A DNA stretch of 64,000 bases from JAVBKV01 sp031553885 (GTDB lineage: Bacteria > Bacteroidota > Bacteroidia > Bacteroidales > Azobacteroidaceae). The position numbers were made by a program, and so were the translations under genes. Below, one piece after another: positions 1-7,207 of this stretch. Below the pieces are notes generated by a model. The model did not search any database and was not told where the DNA came from. It saw nothing but the letters and a program-made list of their open reading frames with translations. The stretch is taken from positions 40,199 to 104,198 of the forward strand of contig JAVBKV010000055.1 in NCBI GenBank assembly GCA_031553885.1. The letters are read 5' to 3'. The number at the start of each line of letters is the position of its first letter. Position 1 is the first letter of the stretch.

Positions 1-201
1 TTGTGGGACGGCATTAACATGCAATTCACCAATATCAGCGACAAAGACGAATTCAACATGGTATTGTCAGATGACTTCAAGATCGTTGACGGACACCCGA
101 CCTTCAACAAACCGAGTATTAAAGTCAATGCCCAGTCTTTTGCTCAGGAATTGATCAAACATAATTACAGAGACGGCTGGAAATTACCGGCAATGCCTTA
201 A
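1..201 (+). CDS. Gfo/Idh/MocA family oxidoreductase, C-terminal fragment (cut by window edge)
   Basis: The reading frame is open from base 1, so the gene starts outside the window and only the last 66 residues are visible. The stretch WDGINMQFTNI and the ending RDGWKLPAMP resemble the tail of Bacteroidota Gfo/Idh/MocA NAD(P)-dependent sugar oxidoreductases, which end with a substrate-strand sheet and a short Trp-containing tail. The next gene encodes a DUF1080 lipoprotein, and these two families are commonly paired in Bacteroidota, probably in 3-keto-sugar metabolism. The NAD-binding Rossmann part is not visible, so the assignment rests on the tail and the neighbour. Confidence 0.6.
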   Translation: MWDGINMQFTNISDKDEFNMVLSDDFKIVDGHPTFNKPSIKVNAQSFAQELIKHNYRDGWKLPAMP

Positions 202-208
202 ATTCAAT

Positions 209-276
209 GAAGAATTAAGAATGAAAAATTAAGAATTAAGAGTTCAGTATTGATCATTTTTCATTCTTAATTCTTC
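209..276. repeat. AT-rich perfect inverted repeat (21-bp arms)
   Basis: Arms 209-229 and 256-276 are exact reverse complements and enclose a 26-base spacer that repeats the same motif (AGAATTAAGAAT). A T-rich tail follows. It sits between the oxidoreductase and the DUF1080 gene. A related, less perfect AT-rich stretch lies at about 10212-10260. It may act as a bidirectional terminator or be a dispersed mobile repeat. Confidence 0.8.
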
Positions 277-310
277 ATTCTTAATTTTTAATTTTTTATA
301 TCAGAGACTT

Positions 311-1207
311 ATGAGAAAAATAGTTTATTCAATCAGCACATTGGTTATGTCTGCCTTGTTATTTTCTTGTGGAAACAAAGTAAAAACAGTGGCTGAAATG
401 GAGGGTGAACTTTACGCTCCGGATCAGAAAACCGCTTATGTAGAAGTACCGGCAAAAGGTGTATCCGAAAAAGACACCATTCCTGCTTATACTATCGTTG
501 AAAGTCCTCAGGTCAACCTGGCTGCCTTCCCGGTAGATAAAGACGGTTACATCATCCTGTTTGACGGCACATCCACCAAAGGATGGAGAGGCTATTGCAA
601 AGAAACATTACCCGGAAAATGGAGTATCGAAGAAGGAACTCTGAAATTCTCAGGATCCGGTGGCGGTGAAGCTCAGGAAAAAGATGGCGGAGACATTATT
701 TTCGCTCACAAATTCAAAAACTTCGAACTGTCCATCGATTGGAAGGTGGCTAAAGGATCTAACTCCGGAATCTTCTATCTGGCACAGGAAATCAAGGATC
801 AACCTATTTACATTTCCTCTCCTGAAAGTCAGGTATTGGATAATGAAAACCATGTCGATGCAAAAATGGGTAAAGACAACAACCGTCAATCCACTTCCCT
901 GTATGACATGATTCCTGCGAAACCTCAGAATGCAAAACCGTTCGGAGAATGGAACAACACCAAAATCACTGTTTTCAAGGGTACTGTTTTACACGCTCAA
1001 AACGGTGAAAACGTAGTTGAATACCATTTGTGGACTCCCCAATGGACGGAAATGCTTCAGGCCAGTAAATTCAGCCTGGAAAAATGGCCGTTGGCTTTCG
1101 AATTACTGAACAACTGTGGTGGAGACAAACGCGAAGGTTATATCGGTTTGCAAGACCATGGCGACGATGTCTGGTTTAAAAACATCAAGGTTAAAATACT
1201 TGAATAA
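311..1207 (+). CDS. DUF1080 (3-keto-disaccharide hydrolase-like) lipoprotein
   Basis: This 298-residue protein begins with a lipoprotein signal peptide (lipobox LLFSC, Cys20), so it should be exported and lipid-anchored. After a linker of about 60 residues comes a DUF1080/LamG-like jelly-roll domain beginning at GYIILFDGTSTKGWRGY, with the family features GKWSIEEGTLKF, GGDIIF, FELSIDWKV and GSNSGIFYL, and the C-terminal GYIGLQDHGDDVWFKNIKV. Members are annotated as 3-keto-disaccharide hydrolases; the substrate here is unknown. The upstream oxidoreductase fragment suggests a joint role in oxidised-sugar use. Confidence 0.85.
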   Translation: MRKIVYSISTLVMSALLFSCGNKVKTVAEMEGELYAPDQKTAYVEVPAKGVSEKDTIPAYTIVESPQVNLAAFPVDKDGYIILFDGTSTKGWRGYCKETLPGKWSIEEGTLKFSGSGGGEAQEKDGGDIIFAHKFKNFELSIDWKVAKGSNSGIFYLAQEIKDQPIYISSPESQVLDNENHVDAKMGKDNNRQSTSLYDMIPAKPQNAKPFGEWNNTKITVFKGTVLHAQNGENVVEYHLWTPQWTEMLQASKFSLEKWPLAFELLNNCGGDKREGYIGLQDHGDDVWFKNIKVKILE

Positions 1208-1214
1208 TTCAATT

Positions 1215-1254
1215 AAAAGAGGAGATTCCGGTTCCAACCGGACTCCTCTTTTTT
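1215..1254 (+). terminator. Rho-independent terminator after the DUF1080 gene
   Basis: AGAGGAG (1218-1224) pairs with CTCCTCT (1243-1249), continued by CCGGTT/AACCGG around a two-base loop, and a run of T follows. It ends 10 bases before the next ATG. Confidence 0.85.
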
Positions 1255-1264
1255 GTTTTATACC

Positions 1265-2251
1265 ATGAAAAAGAAAGTCCGACAGACGGCTCAAGATTGT
1301 GTGCAGCTACTCCGGGAAATCGACTTTGAGCACTTAGGTCTCAGTCCTTACAATCTTGAATACATACAACGTTTACTCCCGGAGTTGGAATATCACTTCA
1401 GAATCTATACCGATGCCATTAACATTATCTTCTACAAAGAAGAACTGAAAGGATGGGTCGTTGATTTCGGCGGAGGGCCGGGTTTCCTCTCTCTCCTGCT
1501 CAAAAAATTAGGATTAAAAGTCATTTATTGCGACCAGGATCCGCTTTCCATTCGAACCATTTCTATTCTCTCTGAAAAATTAGGACTTGCCCCCGACCAC
1601 ATCGTGGAAGGAACCAGTAATGAGTTACAGGCTTTCTGCTCCGTAAATAAACTGAAACCGGCACGTCTGATTGCGACCGATGTCATCGAACACATATATG
1701 ACCTGAATGCCTTCTTTGCCAATCTTTACCAGATCAATCCGGCTTTTCAGATGATTCTCACCACCCGGTCAAACCCTTGTAATCCCTGGCGGGTAAAAAA
1801 ATTACGTAATATAATGACAACGGTTGAAAACCAGTTTTTCTTTCCTATGCGGAAAGAGTACATCCAGAAAAATTTTTCGGAAATTTCGGAAAACGAAACC
1901 GAAACGTTGGCTAAACAGACCCGGGGACTTACGTATAAAGACATGGACGATGCCATCGACCTCTACCTTGAAAACGGAACATATCCGGAGGAATCCAACG
2001 ATCCGTACAACACCTGCGACCCCGCCACCGGAAGCTGGATGGAACGCATCCTCCCCCTGAAGACCTACCGGGAAATCCTGAAAAAGAACAGTTTCCGGGT
2101 AACCTTCAAAAAAGGATATTACAACGAAAAAAGAAAAAGTGTATTCTTCGCATTTACCATCAAACAACTGAACCGATTCATCAAATATTCCGGAAGTTTC
2201 GGAAGGATCCCGGCTGCCTACCTGATCCTGAAAGTTAAAAATGCAAGATAA
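1265..2251 (+). CDS. Class I SAM-dependent methyltransferase, substrate unknown
   Basis: The protein has 328 residues from ATG 1265; an in-frame TTG at 1253 lies in the terminator T-run and is unlikely as a start. A Rossmann-type SAM-binding motif I is clear (VVDFGGGPGFLSLLL), followed by an acidic motif II region (VIYCDQD) and a motif IV-like IATDVIEHIYD. The C-terminal half (FFFPMRKEYIQ, LPLKTYREIL) gives no recognisable substrate domain. No signal peptide, so probably cytoplasmic. The closest general type is a Methyltransf_11/23 enzyme; small-molecule, lipid or sugar substrates are all possible. Confidence 0.7.
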   Translation: MKKKVRQTAQDCVQLLREIDFEHLGLSPYNLEYIQRLLPELEYHFRIYTDAINIIFYKEELKGWVVDFGGGPGFLSLLLKKLGLKVIYCDQDPLSIRTISILSEKLGLAPDHIVEGTSNELQAFCSVNKLKPARLIATDVIEHIYDLNAFFANLYQINPAFQMILTTRSNPCNPWRVKKLRNIMTTVENQFFFPMRKEYIQKNFSEISENETETLAKQTRGLTYKDMDDAIDLYLENGTYPEESNDPYNTCDPATGSWMERILPLKTYREILKKNSFRVTFKKGYYNEKRKSVFFAFTIKQLNRFIKYSGSFGRIPAAYLILKVKNAR

Positions 2252-2301
2252 CCCGAAACTTTTTTCGCTTTGAGTTTAAGTGTAATTTTTGATCGAATTT
2301 C

Positions 2302-2332
2302 TTGTTTATTAAAAAAAATCACTCTATCTTTG
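2302..2332 (+). promoter_or_regulatory. Promoter of rpmH
   Basis: A Bacteroidota-type promoter: TTG (2302-2304), 20 bases, then TATCTTTG (2325-2332), matching TAnnTTTG. It lies 45 bases before the rpmH ATG. Confidence 0.7.
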
Positions 2333-2377
2333 CAGCCCAATTCATTGTGGAATAATAAACAAAAAATAATATAAGTC

Positions 2378-2530
2378 ATGAAACGGACATTTCAACCTTC
2401 AAACAGAAAAAGAAAAAACAAACACGGCTTCCGCAGCAGAATGGAAACAGCTAACGGTCGCAGAGTATTAGCTTCCCGCCGCGCAAAAGGCAGGAAAAAA
2501 TTAACTGTATCTGACGAATACAACGGATAA
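2378..2530 (+). CDS. rpmH: 50S ribosomal protein L34
   Basis: A 50-residue, very basic protein beginning MKRTFQPSNRKRKNKHGFR and continuing RMETANGRRVLASRRAKGRKKL, which is the full L34 signature. L34 is a small protein of the large ribosomal subunit that contacts 23S rRNA. The C-terminal extension TVSDEYNG is seen in Bacteroidota L34. The gene stands alone between its own promoter (-7 box 2325-2332) and terminator (2552-2582). In many bacteria rpmH neighbours rnpA; here rnpA is 31 kb away beside hemD and yidD. Confidence 0.97.
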   Translation: MKRTFQPSNRKRKNKHGFRSRMETANGRRVLASRRAKGRKKLTVSDEYNG

Positions 2531-2551
2531 AACCGAAGGTCAAATATACAT

Positions 2552-2582
2552 AAAAAGCTGTCTTAAAGACAGCTTTTTTTTT
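2552..2582 (+). terminator. Rho-independent terminator of rpmH
   Basis: AAAGCTGTCTT pairs with AAGACAGCTTT around a tiny loop, followed by a run of T. Confidence 0.9.
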
Positions 2583-2633
2583 ATCCTGAGCTTATCTTTC
2601 GGCTATCGCTACCGTTATTTCCGTTTTATTTTG

Positions 2634-2641
2634 TATTTTTG
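2634..2641 (+). promoter_or_regulatory. -7 box for the PASTA-rluD-ddl operon
   Basis: TATTTTTG matches TAnnTTTG 55 bases before the PASTA gene start. No convincing -33 TTTG element is present. Confidence 0.5.
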
Positions 2642-2696
2642 AACCGTTAAATATTTAGTTGAATTATATACAAGCATTCTTAAAGCGCAGGAGATC

Positions 2697-3308
2697 ATGG
2701 CAAAGATCTGGAATTTTATCAGAAAAAACAGTTATGTACGTACGCTCTTATTGGCCGCAGTCTTATTGACCGCACTGATATTGATCGTTCTGGCATGGCT
2801 CGACATATATACTCAACATGGAAAAGCAGTGGAAGTTCCGGATGTCAAAGGATTGCAGGTAGAAGACGCCGCTCCTTTTTTCGAAAATAAATCCCTGCAC
2901 TACGTGGTGGTGGATTCCACTTATTTCAAAAATGTTGCTCCCGGGAGTATCGTGGAAGTAATTCCTCAACCCGGAACGAAAGTAAAATTAGGACGAACTA
3001 TTTTCCTCACCATCAATTCATTTTCCTCTCAGATGTATATTGTCCCCGAGGTTCAGGACCTTTCCCAACGACAGGCTCTGGCTATGCTGCAGGCAATCGG
3101 ATTCGAATCGGTACAGATCAGAAGTGTACCCGGAGCCTATCGCGATCTGGTTGTCGGATTGGAGTACAAAGGGCGGAACATCAATCCGGGCGAACGGATC
3201 CCGGCCAACAGCCGGCTAACCCTCCTGGTTAGTTCGGGACATGAAGAAATTATATTTTCAAACGACTCAATCATAGCAAACGATAATACCGAAGAATCCT
3301 GGTTTTAA
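2697..3308 (+). CDS. Membrane-anchored PASTA-domain protein
   Basis: The 203-residue protein has a short basic cytoplasmic start, one transmembrane helix (about residues 15-37, LLLAAVLLTALILIVLAWL) and an external part with PASTA repeats: one near 45-110 (VEVPDVKGLQVEDAA...VEVIPQPGTKVKLGR) and a second near 113-182 (YIVPEVQDLSQRQALAML...NINPGERIPANSRL). PASTA domains bind peptidoglycan stem or muropeptides. There is no Ser/Thr kinase or PBP domain, which PASTA repeats usually accompany. AGGAG precedes ATG 2697. It is first in a run with rluD and ddl, so a link to cell-wall sensing or synthesis is a reasonable inference. Confidence 0.85.
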   Translation: MAKIWNFIRKNSYVRTLLLAAVLLTALILIVLAWLDIYTQHGKAVEVPDVKGLQVEDAAPFFENKSLHYVVVDSTYFKNVAPGSIVEVIPQPGTKVKLGRTIFLTINSFSSQMYIVPEVQDLSQRQALAMLQAIGFESVQIRSVPGAYRDLVVGLEYKGRNINPGERIPANSRLTLLVSSGHEEIIFSNDSIIANDNTEESWF

Positions 3309-3314
3309 CTGGAT

Positions 3315-4400
3315 ATGAAAGATTTTCTGGACGATATAGATGACGATTTGGAAGATGATTTGACAAACTCCGGAATTTCGGAAAACCCGGAAGACGAGCG
3401 TTATGAACATTACCGCTTTGTCGCCGATAAAGGTCAAAGCCTGTTACGGGTGGATAAATTTCTGGTCGACCGGATCGAAAACGCTTCCCGCAACCGCGTT
3501 CAGAATGCGGCGGACGCGGGATTTATCCTGGCTAACGGACAACCGGTAAAATCGAATTACAAAGTAAAGCCCAACGACATCATTACGATTGTAATGGATC
3601 GTCCACGAAGGGAAATCGAAATAATCCCCGAAAATATACCCCTGCGCATCGTCTATGAAGACGATGATCTGATGGTTGTAGACAAACCTCCCGGCCTCGT
3701 TGTCCATCCGGGACACGGTAACTACACCGGCACTCTGGTCAATGCAATCGCCTGGTACCTGAAAGATCAGGCCGGCTTCGATATCAAAGACCCCCGGCTG
3801 GGACTGGTACACCGCATCGATAAAGACACCTCGGGATTACTGGTTATCGCCAAAAATCCGGATGCCAAGACAAACCTGGGAATGCAATTCTTCAACAAAA
3901 CCACCCGGAGGCAATACCTGGCCCTGGTCTGGGGAAATGTAAAAGAAGACGAAGGTACCATCAAGGGAAATATCGGTCGCGATCCCCGTGATAAAATGCT
4001 GATGACTGTCTTTCCGGAAGGAGACCATGGTAAGACGGCTGTTACCCACTACCGGGTGATTGAACGGCTGGGTTACGTAACCTTAGTGGAATGCAGGCTG
4101 GAAACAGGTCGTACTCACCAGATCCGGGTACACATGAAGTACATCGGGCATACCCTGTTCAATGATATCCGGTACGGAGGAGATGAAATCCTGAAAGGGA
4201 ATCACCATACCAAGTACAAACAGTTCATCCGGAACTGCTTCGAACTTTGCCCGCGCCAGGCCCTGCATGCCCGTACGCTGGGCTTTATACATCCCCGCAC
4301 GGGCGAAGAGATTTTCCTGGAAAGTCCACTGCCTGAAGATATGAAAAGCCTCATCGAAAAATGGAGAACCTACCTGAAAACATTAAACGAACCCGAATAA
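3315..4400 (+). CDS. rluD: RluD-family 23S rRNA pseudouridine synthase
   Basis: 361 residues: an acidic N-terminal tail, an S4 RNA-binding domain (LLRVDKFLVDRIENASRNRVQ), then the RluA-type catalytic domain with HRIDKDTSGLLV, where Asp169 is the expected catalytic aspartate, and the later family motif TGRTHQIRVH. It should isomerise uridines of 23S rRNA in the cytoplasm; RluD modifies helix 69 uridines (1911/1915/1917). Which RluA paralogue this is cannot be proved from sequence, though the S4 domain favours RluD/RluC. The gene follows the PASTA gene by 6 bases and precedes ddl, a common Bacteroidales order. Confidence 0.88.
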   Translation: MKDFLDDIDDDLEDDLTNSGISENPEDERYEHYRFVADKGQSLLRVDKFLVDRIENASRNRVQNAADAGFILANGQPVKSNYKVKPNDIITIVMDRPRREIEIIPENIPLRIVYEDDDLMVVDKPPGLVVHPGHGNYTGTLVNAIAWYLKDQAGFDIKDPRLGLVHRIDKDTSGLLVIAKNPDAKTNLGMQFFNKTTRRQYLALVWGNVKEDEGTIKGNIGRDPRDKMLMTVFPEGDHGKTAVTHYRVIERLGYVTLVECRLETGRTHQIRVHMKYIGHTLFNDIRYGGDEILKGNHHTKYKQFIRNCFELCPRQALHARTLGFIHPRTGEEIFLESPLPEDMKSLIEKWRTYLKTLNEPE

Positions 4401-4405
4401 ATAGT

Positions 4406-5395
4406 ATGGACAGCAAAAAAAACATAGCCATCGTAGCCGGAGGATATTCTTCCGAATATGTTGTTTCGATCAGAAGTGCGGCCGGAATCGAATCATTCCT
4501 GGATAAAGAAAAATACAATACATACAAAGTCATTATTCAACGGGACAAGTGGTTTGTCGATTGGGAAGGAAAAGAATTCGGTATTGATAAAAATGATTTC
4601 AGTTTCCGGACCGGAAACCGGATCGTCCGTTTCGATTTTGCGTACATTACCATACACGGAACTCCCGGAGAAGACGGCCGCCTGCAAGGATATTTCGATA
4701 TGATCGGTTTGCCCTATTCCTGCTGTGGTGTACCGGCTGCTTCATTAACTTTTAATAAATATTTTTGCAACAACTACCTGAAAAGCAAAGGAATTCTTGT
4801 GGCTGATTCCATTCGTTTAGGCAAGAGGGGAACTATTTCCGACGAACAGGTGGTTTCCCGCCTCGGATTACCCGTCTTCATCAAACCAAACGACGGAGGA
4901 TCCAGTTGCGGCACATCCAAAGTCAAAACAGAAGCCGAGATACAACCAGCCATTGCCCGGGCCTTTGCCGAAGGCGATGAAGTAATCATCGAAAGTTTTA
5001 TGCCCGGAACAGAAGTGACTTGTGGTTGTTATAAGATAAAGGGCAAAGAAGTTATTTTTCCGTTAACCGAAGTGGTCAGTAAAAACGAATTCTTCGACTT
5101 CGAAGCCAAATACACGGCAGAAAAAGTAGATGAGATTACACCGGCCCGTATTTCGGAGGAATTAACGAAAGAAGTACAACTATTAACGTCTTCCATCTAT
5201 GATTACATAGGTGCTAAAGGCATTATCCGGGTCGATTATATACTGTCGCCGGAAGGTATTATCCGGATGCTGGAAGTCAATACCACTCCGGGAATGACGG
5301 TTACCAGCTTTATCCCCCAACAGGTTCGCGCAGCGGGACTGGATATCCGGGAGGTAATGACAGAAATCATTGAAAATGAAATACAAATAAAATAA
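4406..5395 (+). CDS. ddl: D-alanine--D-alanine ligase
   Basis: An ATP-grasp enzyme of 329 residues that joins two D-alanines for peptidoglycan precursors in the cytoplasm. Visible family features: N-terminal IAIVAGGYSSEYVVS, ITIHGTPGEDGRLQGYFDMIGLPYS, the ATP-grasp loop FIKPNDGGSSCGTSKV, and the C-terminal metal-binding segment LEVNTTPGMT. The frame is open upstream to an ATG at 4361, but that start would overlap rluD by 40 bases and adds a non-family extension; ATG 4406, just after the rluD stop, gives the normal N-terminus. Confidence 0.95.
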   Translation: MDSKKNIAIVAGGYSSEYVVSIRSAAGIESFLDKEKYNTYKVIIQRDKWFVDWEGKEFGIDKNDFSFRTGNRIVRFDFAYITIHGTPGEDGRLQGYFDMIGLPYSCCGVPAASLTFNKYFCNNYLKSKGILVADSIRLGKRGTISDEQVVSRLGLPVFIKPNDGGSSCGTSKVKTEAEIQPAIARAFAEGDEVIIESFMPGTEVTCGCYKIKGKEVIFPLTEVVSKNEFFDFEAKYTAEKVDEITPARISEELTKEVQLLTSSIYDYIGAKGIIRVDYILSPEGIIRMLEVNTTPGMTVTSFIPQQVRAAGLDIREVMTEIIENEIQIK

Positions 5396-5403
5396 ATCAA
5401 ATT

Positions 5404-6558
5404 ATGGAGAGAACGGCTGAATTTGACGATATTCGCCCCTATTATGACGAGGAAGTGGCACCAACCATTGACCGGCTTCTGAAAGACCCTGAGTTTCAAC
5501 GGGTCATACGGTTCATTATGCCGGATATCGATTGGGAACAGTTCGAAACGGTTATGAAAACCTTTACGAATAAACATGACTTCCAGCATACCATTATCAA
5601 AGAAACCGTATTAAAGCTCGTTGGAAAAACCTCTACATCCATAAACTGTGCCGGCTTTGAAAACATCACCCGGGAAGACGCATACACCTATGTTTCTAAC
5701 CACCGGGATATTGTACTGGATGCTTCCCTGCTGTGTTCCCTGTTATCCATGAATGGCTACGAAACCACGGAAATAGCAATCGGAGATAACCTCCTGATCC
5801 AACCCTGGATCCGGGACGTAGTTCGCCTGAATAAAAGTTTTATCGTCAAACGAGGGGTTTCCGTCCGGCAGATGCTGGAAGTTTCAATGCAACTTTCCCG
5901 CTACATTCACTATACGATCACCCAAAAGAAACAATCGATCTGGATCGCCCAACGGGAAGGGAGAGCCAAAAACTCGGACGACAGAACCCAGGAAAGCTTA
6001 TTGAAAATGTTAAGCATGGGCGGAGAAAATAAGGATTTCCTGGAAAATATCCGGGAACTCAACATTACCCCCCTGTCACTCTCTTACGAATACGACCCCT
6101 GTGATTACCTGAAAGCCAAAGAGTTTCAGCAAAAAAGAGACAATCCTGAATTCAAAAAATCACCCCAGGATGATTTACGGAATATGGAAACCGGACTGTT
6201 CGGATTCAAAGGACGTATCCATTTCCAGATAGGAAAACCCATCAATGCATTGTTGGATTCCATCGATAAAAACCTGAACAAAAACGAACAGGCTTTTGCC
6301 GTAGGGGAACTGATCGACAAAGATATTTACCTGAATTATCAATTTTACCCCGTCAACTACATCGCATACGACCGGTTGTGGGGAAACGATCAATTCCGTT
6401 CTTATTATACCAGCGAAGACATATCGGCTGTGGATCATTATTTTCAGCAAAAATTAGACCTGATTGATTTACCGGACAAAGACCTGCCTTTTCTGACCGA
6501 AAAACTCATGGAAATGTATGCTTACCCGGTAAAAAATTATTTATCGGTAAAAAAATGA
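5404..6558 (+). CDS. Glycerol-phosphate/lysophospholipid acyltransferase (PlsB/PlsC-like)
   Basis: 384 residues without a signal peptide. Acyltransferase motifs are seen: a block 1-like YVSNHRDIVLDASLL, a hydrophobic FIVKRG near block 2, and QREGRAKNSDDRTQ, which corresponds to the block 3 EGxRS/T region of the PlsB/PlsC superfamily. In block 1 the His and the downstream Asp are separated by five residues, not the usual four of HX4D (an Asp also lies at +2). The likely role is acylation of glycerol phosphate or lysophosphatidate at the inner membrane face. It lies 8 bases after ddl and overlaps the next gene by 4 bases. Confidence 0.75.
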   Translation: MERTAEFDDIRPYYDEEVAPTIDRLLKDPEFQRVIRFIMPDIDWEQFETVMKTFTNKHDFQHTIIKETVLKLVGKTSTSINCAGFENITREDAYTYVSNHRDIVLDASLLCSLLSMNGYETTEIAIGDNLLIQPWIRDVVRLNKSFIVKRGVSVRQMLEVSMQLSRYIHYTITQKKQSIWIAQREGRAKNSDDRTQESLLKMLSMGGENKDFLENIRELNITPLSLSYEYDPCDYLKAKEFQQKRDNPEFKKSPQDDLRNMETGLFGFKGRIHFQIGKPINALLDSIDKNLNKNEQAFAVGELIDKDIYLNYQFYPVNYIAYDRLWGNDQFRSYYTSEDISAVDHYFQQKLDLIDLPDKDLPFLTEKLMEMYAYPVKNYLSVKK

Positions 6559-7196
6559 AACAGTTGTCCCCCCTCCTTCTCCTTGTCCTGCTTGTTTTCC
6601 AGGTCTCCTGTGAAAAGGATACGGTCGATTATGGCTTAGGAGAATATTTTGTCGATATCGCTACTTTCCAGGAAGTTAATTCCCTGTTGCTGGATGACGG
6701 CCATACACTTTTTGTCTCTGAAGGCAAGATCAGCTCATCTTTCCAAAATGGCCAACGGATCTGGCTCAATTATTCGATCCTGCCGGATGCCGTTTCCGGA
6801 TACGACTACGCCATACGTGTCAACGGAGCGAGTGCAATCGGACAGGGTATGCTCACAGGAATAAATGCAGTGAGCATCGACACCATGAAAAATGCTCCCG
6901 TTCAGTTGGAAAGCGCCTGGATCGGGAATCATTACCTGAATCTCCTGTTTTACATTGAATATAACTCTCAGACTCACCGGATCACCCTGGTTACGGATTC
7001 CGCAAAAATGAAGAATGACTCCGTTGCTATTTACCTCAGGCACGATACCCAGAACGATCCTCCGGGAACAACAAGCAGGGTGATTGTTTCTTACGATCTG
7101 GAAAAAGTACTGGGCAAACCCAGGAAACAAAAAAAACTATCGGTTCATCTGAACACCAGCAACTACGGAAACAAAGTGTATCAATTCGAATATTAG
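6555..7196 (+). CDS. NigD-like lipoprotein
   Basis: 213 residues with a lipoprotein signal (FQVSCEK, Cys19). The remaining sequence resembles the two-part NigD-like fold of Bacteroidota: an N-terminal small beta-barrel (GQRIWLNYSIL, YAIRVNGASAIGQG) and a C-terminal beta-sandwich (GNHYLNLLFYIEYN, SVAIYLRHDTQNDPPG, RVIVSYDLEKV). NigD was first named in a bacteriocin-linked operon, but most homologues have no known role. The start overlaps the acyltransferase stop (ATGA), so the two are translationally coupled. Confidence 0.7.
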   Translation: MKQLSPLLLLVLLVFQVSCEKDTVDYGLGEYFVDIATFQEVNSLLLDDGHTLFVSEGKISSSFQNGQRIWLNYSILPDAVSGYDYAIRVNGASAIGQGMLTGINAVSIDTMKNAPVQLESAWIGNHYLNLLFYIEYNSQTHRITLVTDSAKMKNDSVAIYLRHDTQNDPPGTTSRVIVSYDLEKVLGKPRKQKKLSVHLNTSNYGNKVYQFEY

Positions 7197-7207
7197 CAGC
7201 ATAATGT

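Noticed and set aside
1..201. A complete 66-residue gene starting with TTG at base 1
   Set aside because: The frame is open to the window edge and the sequence reads as the tail of a larger oxidoreductase.
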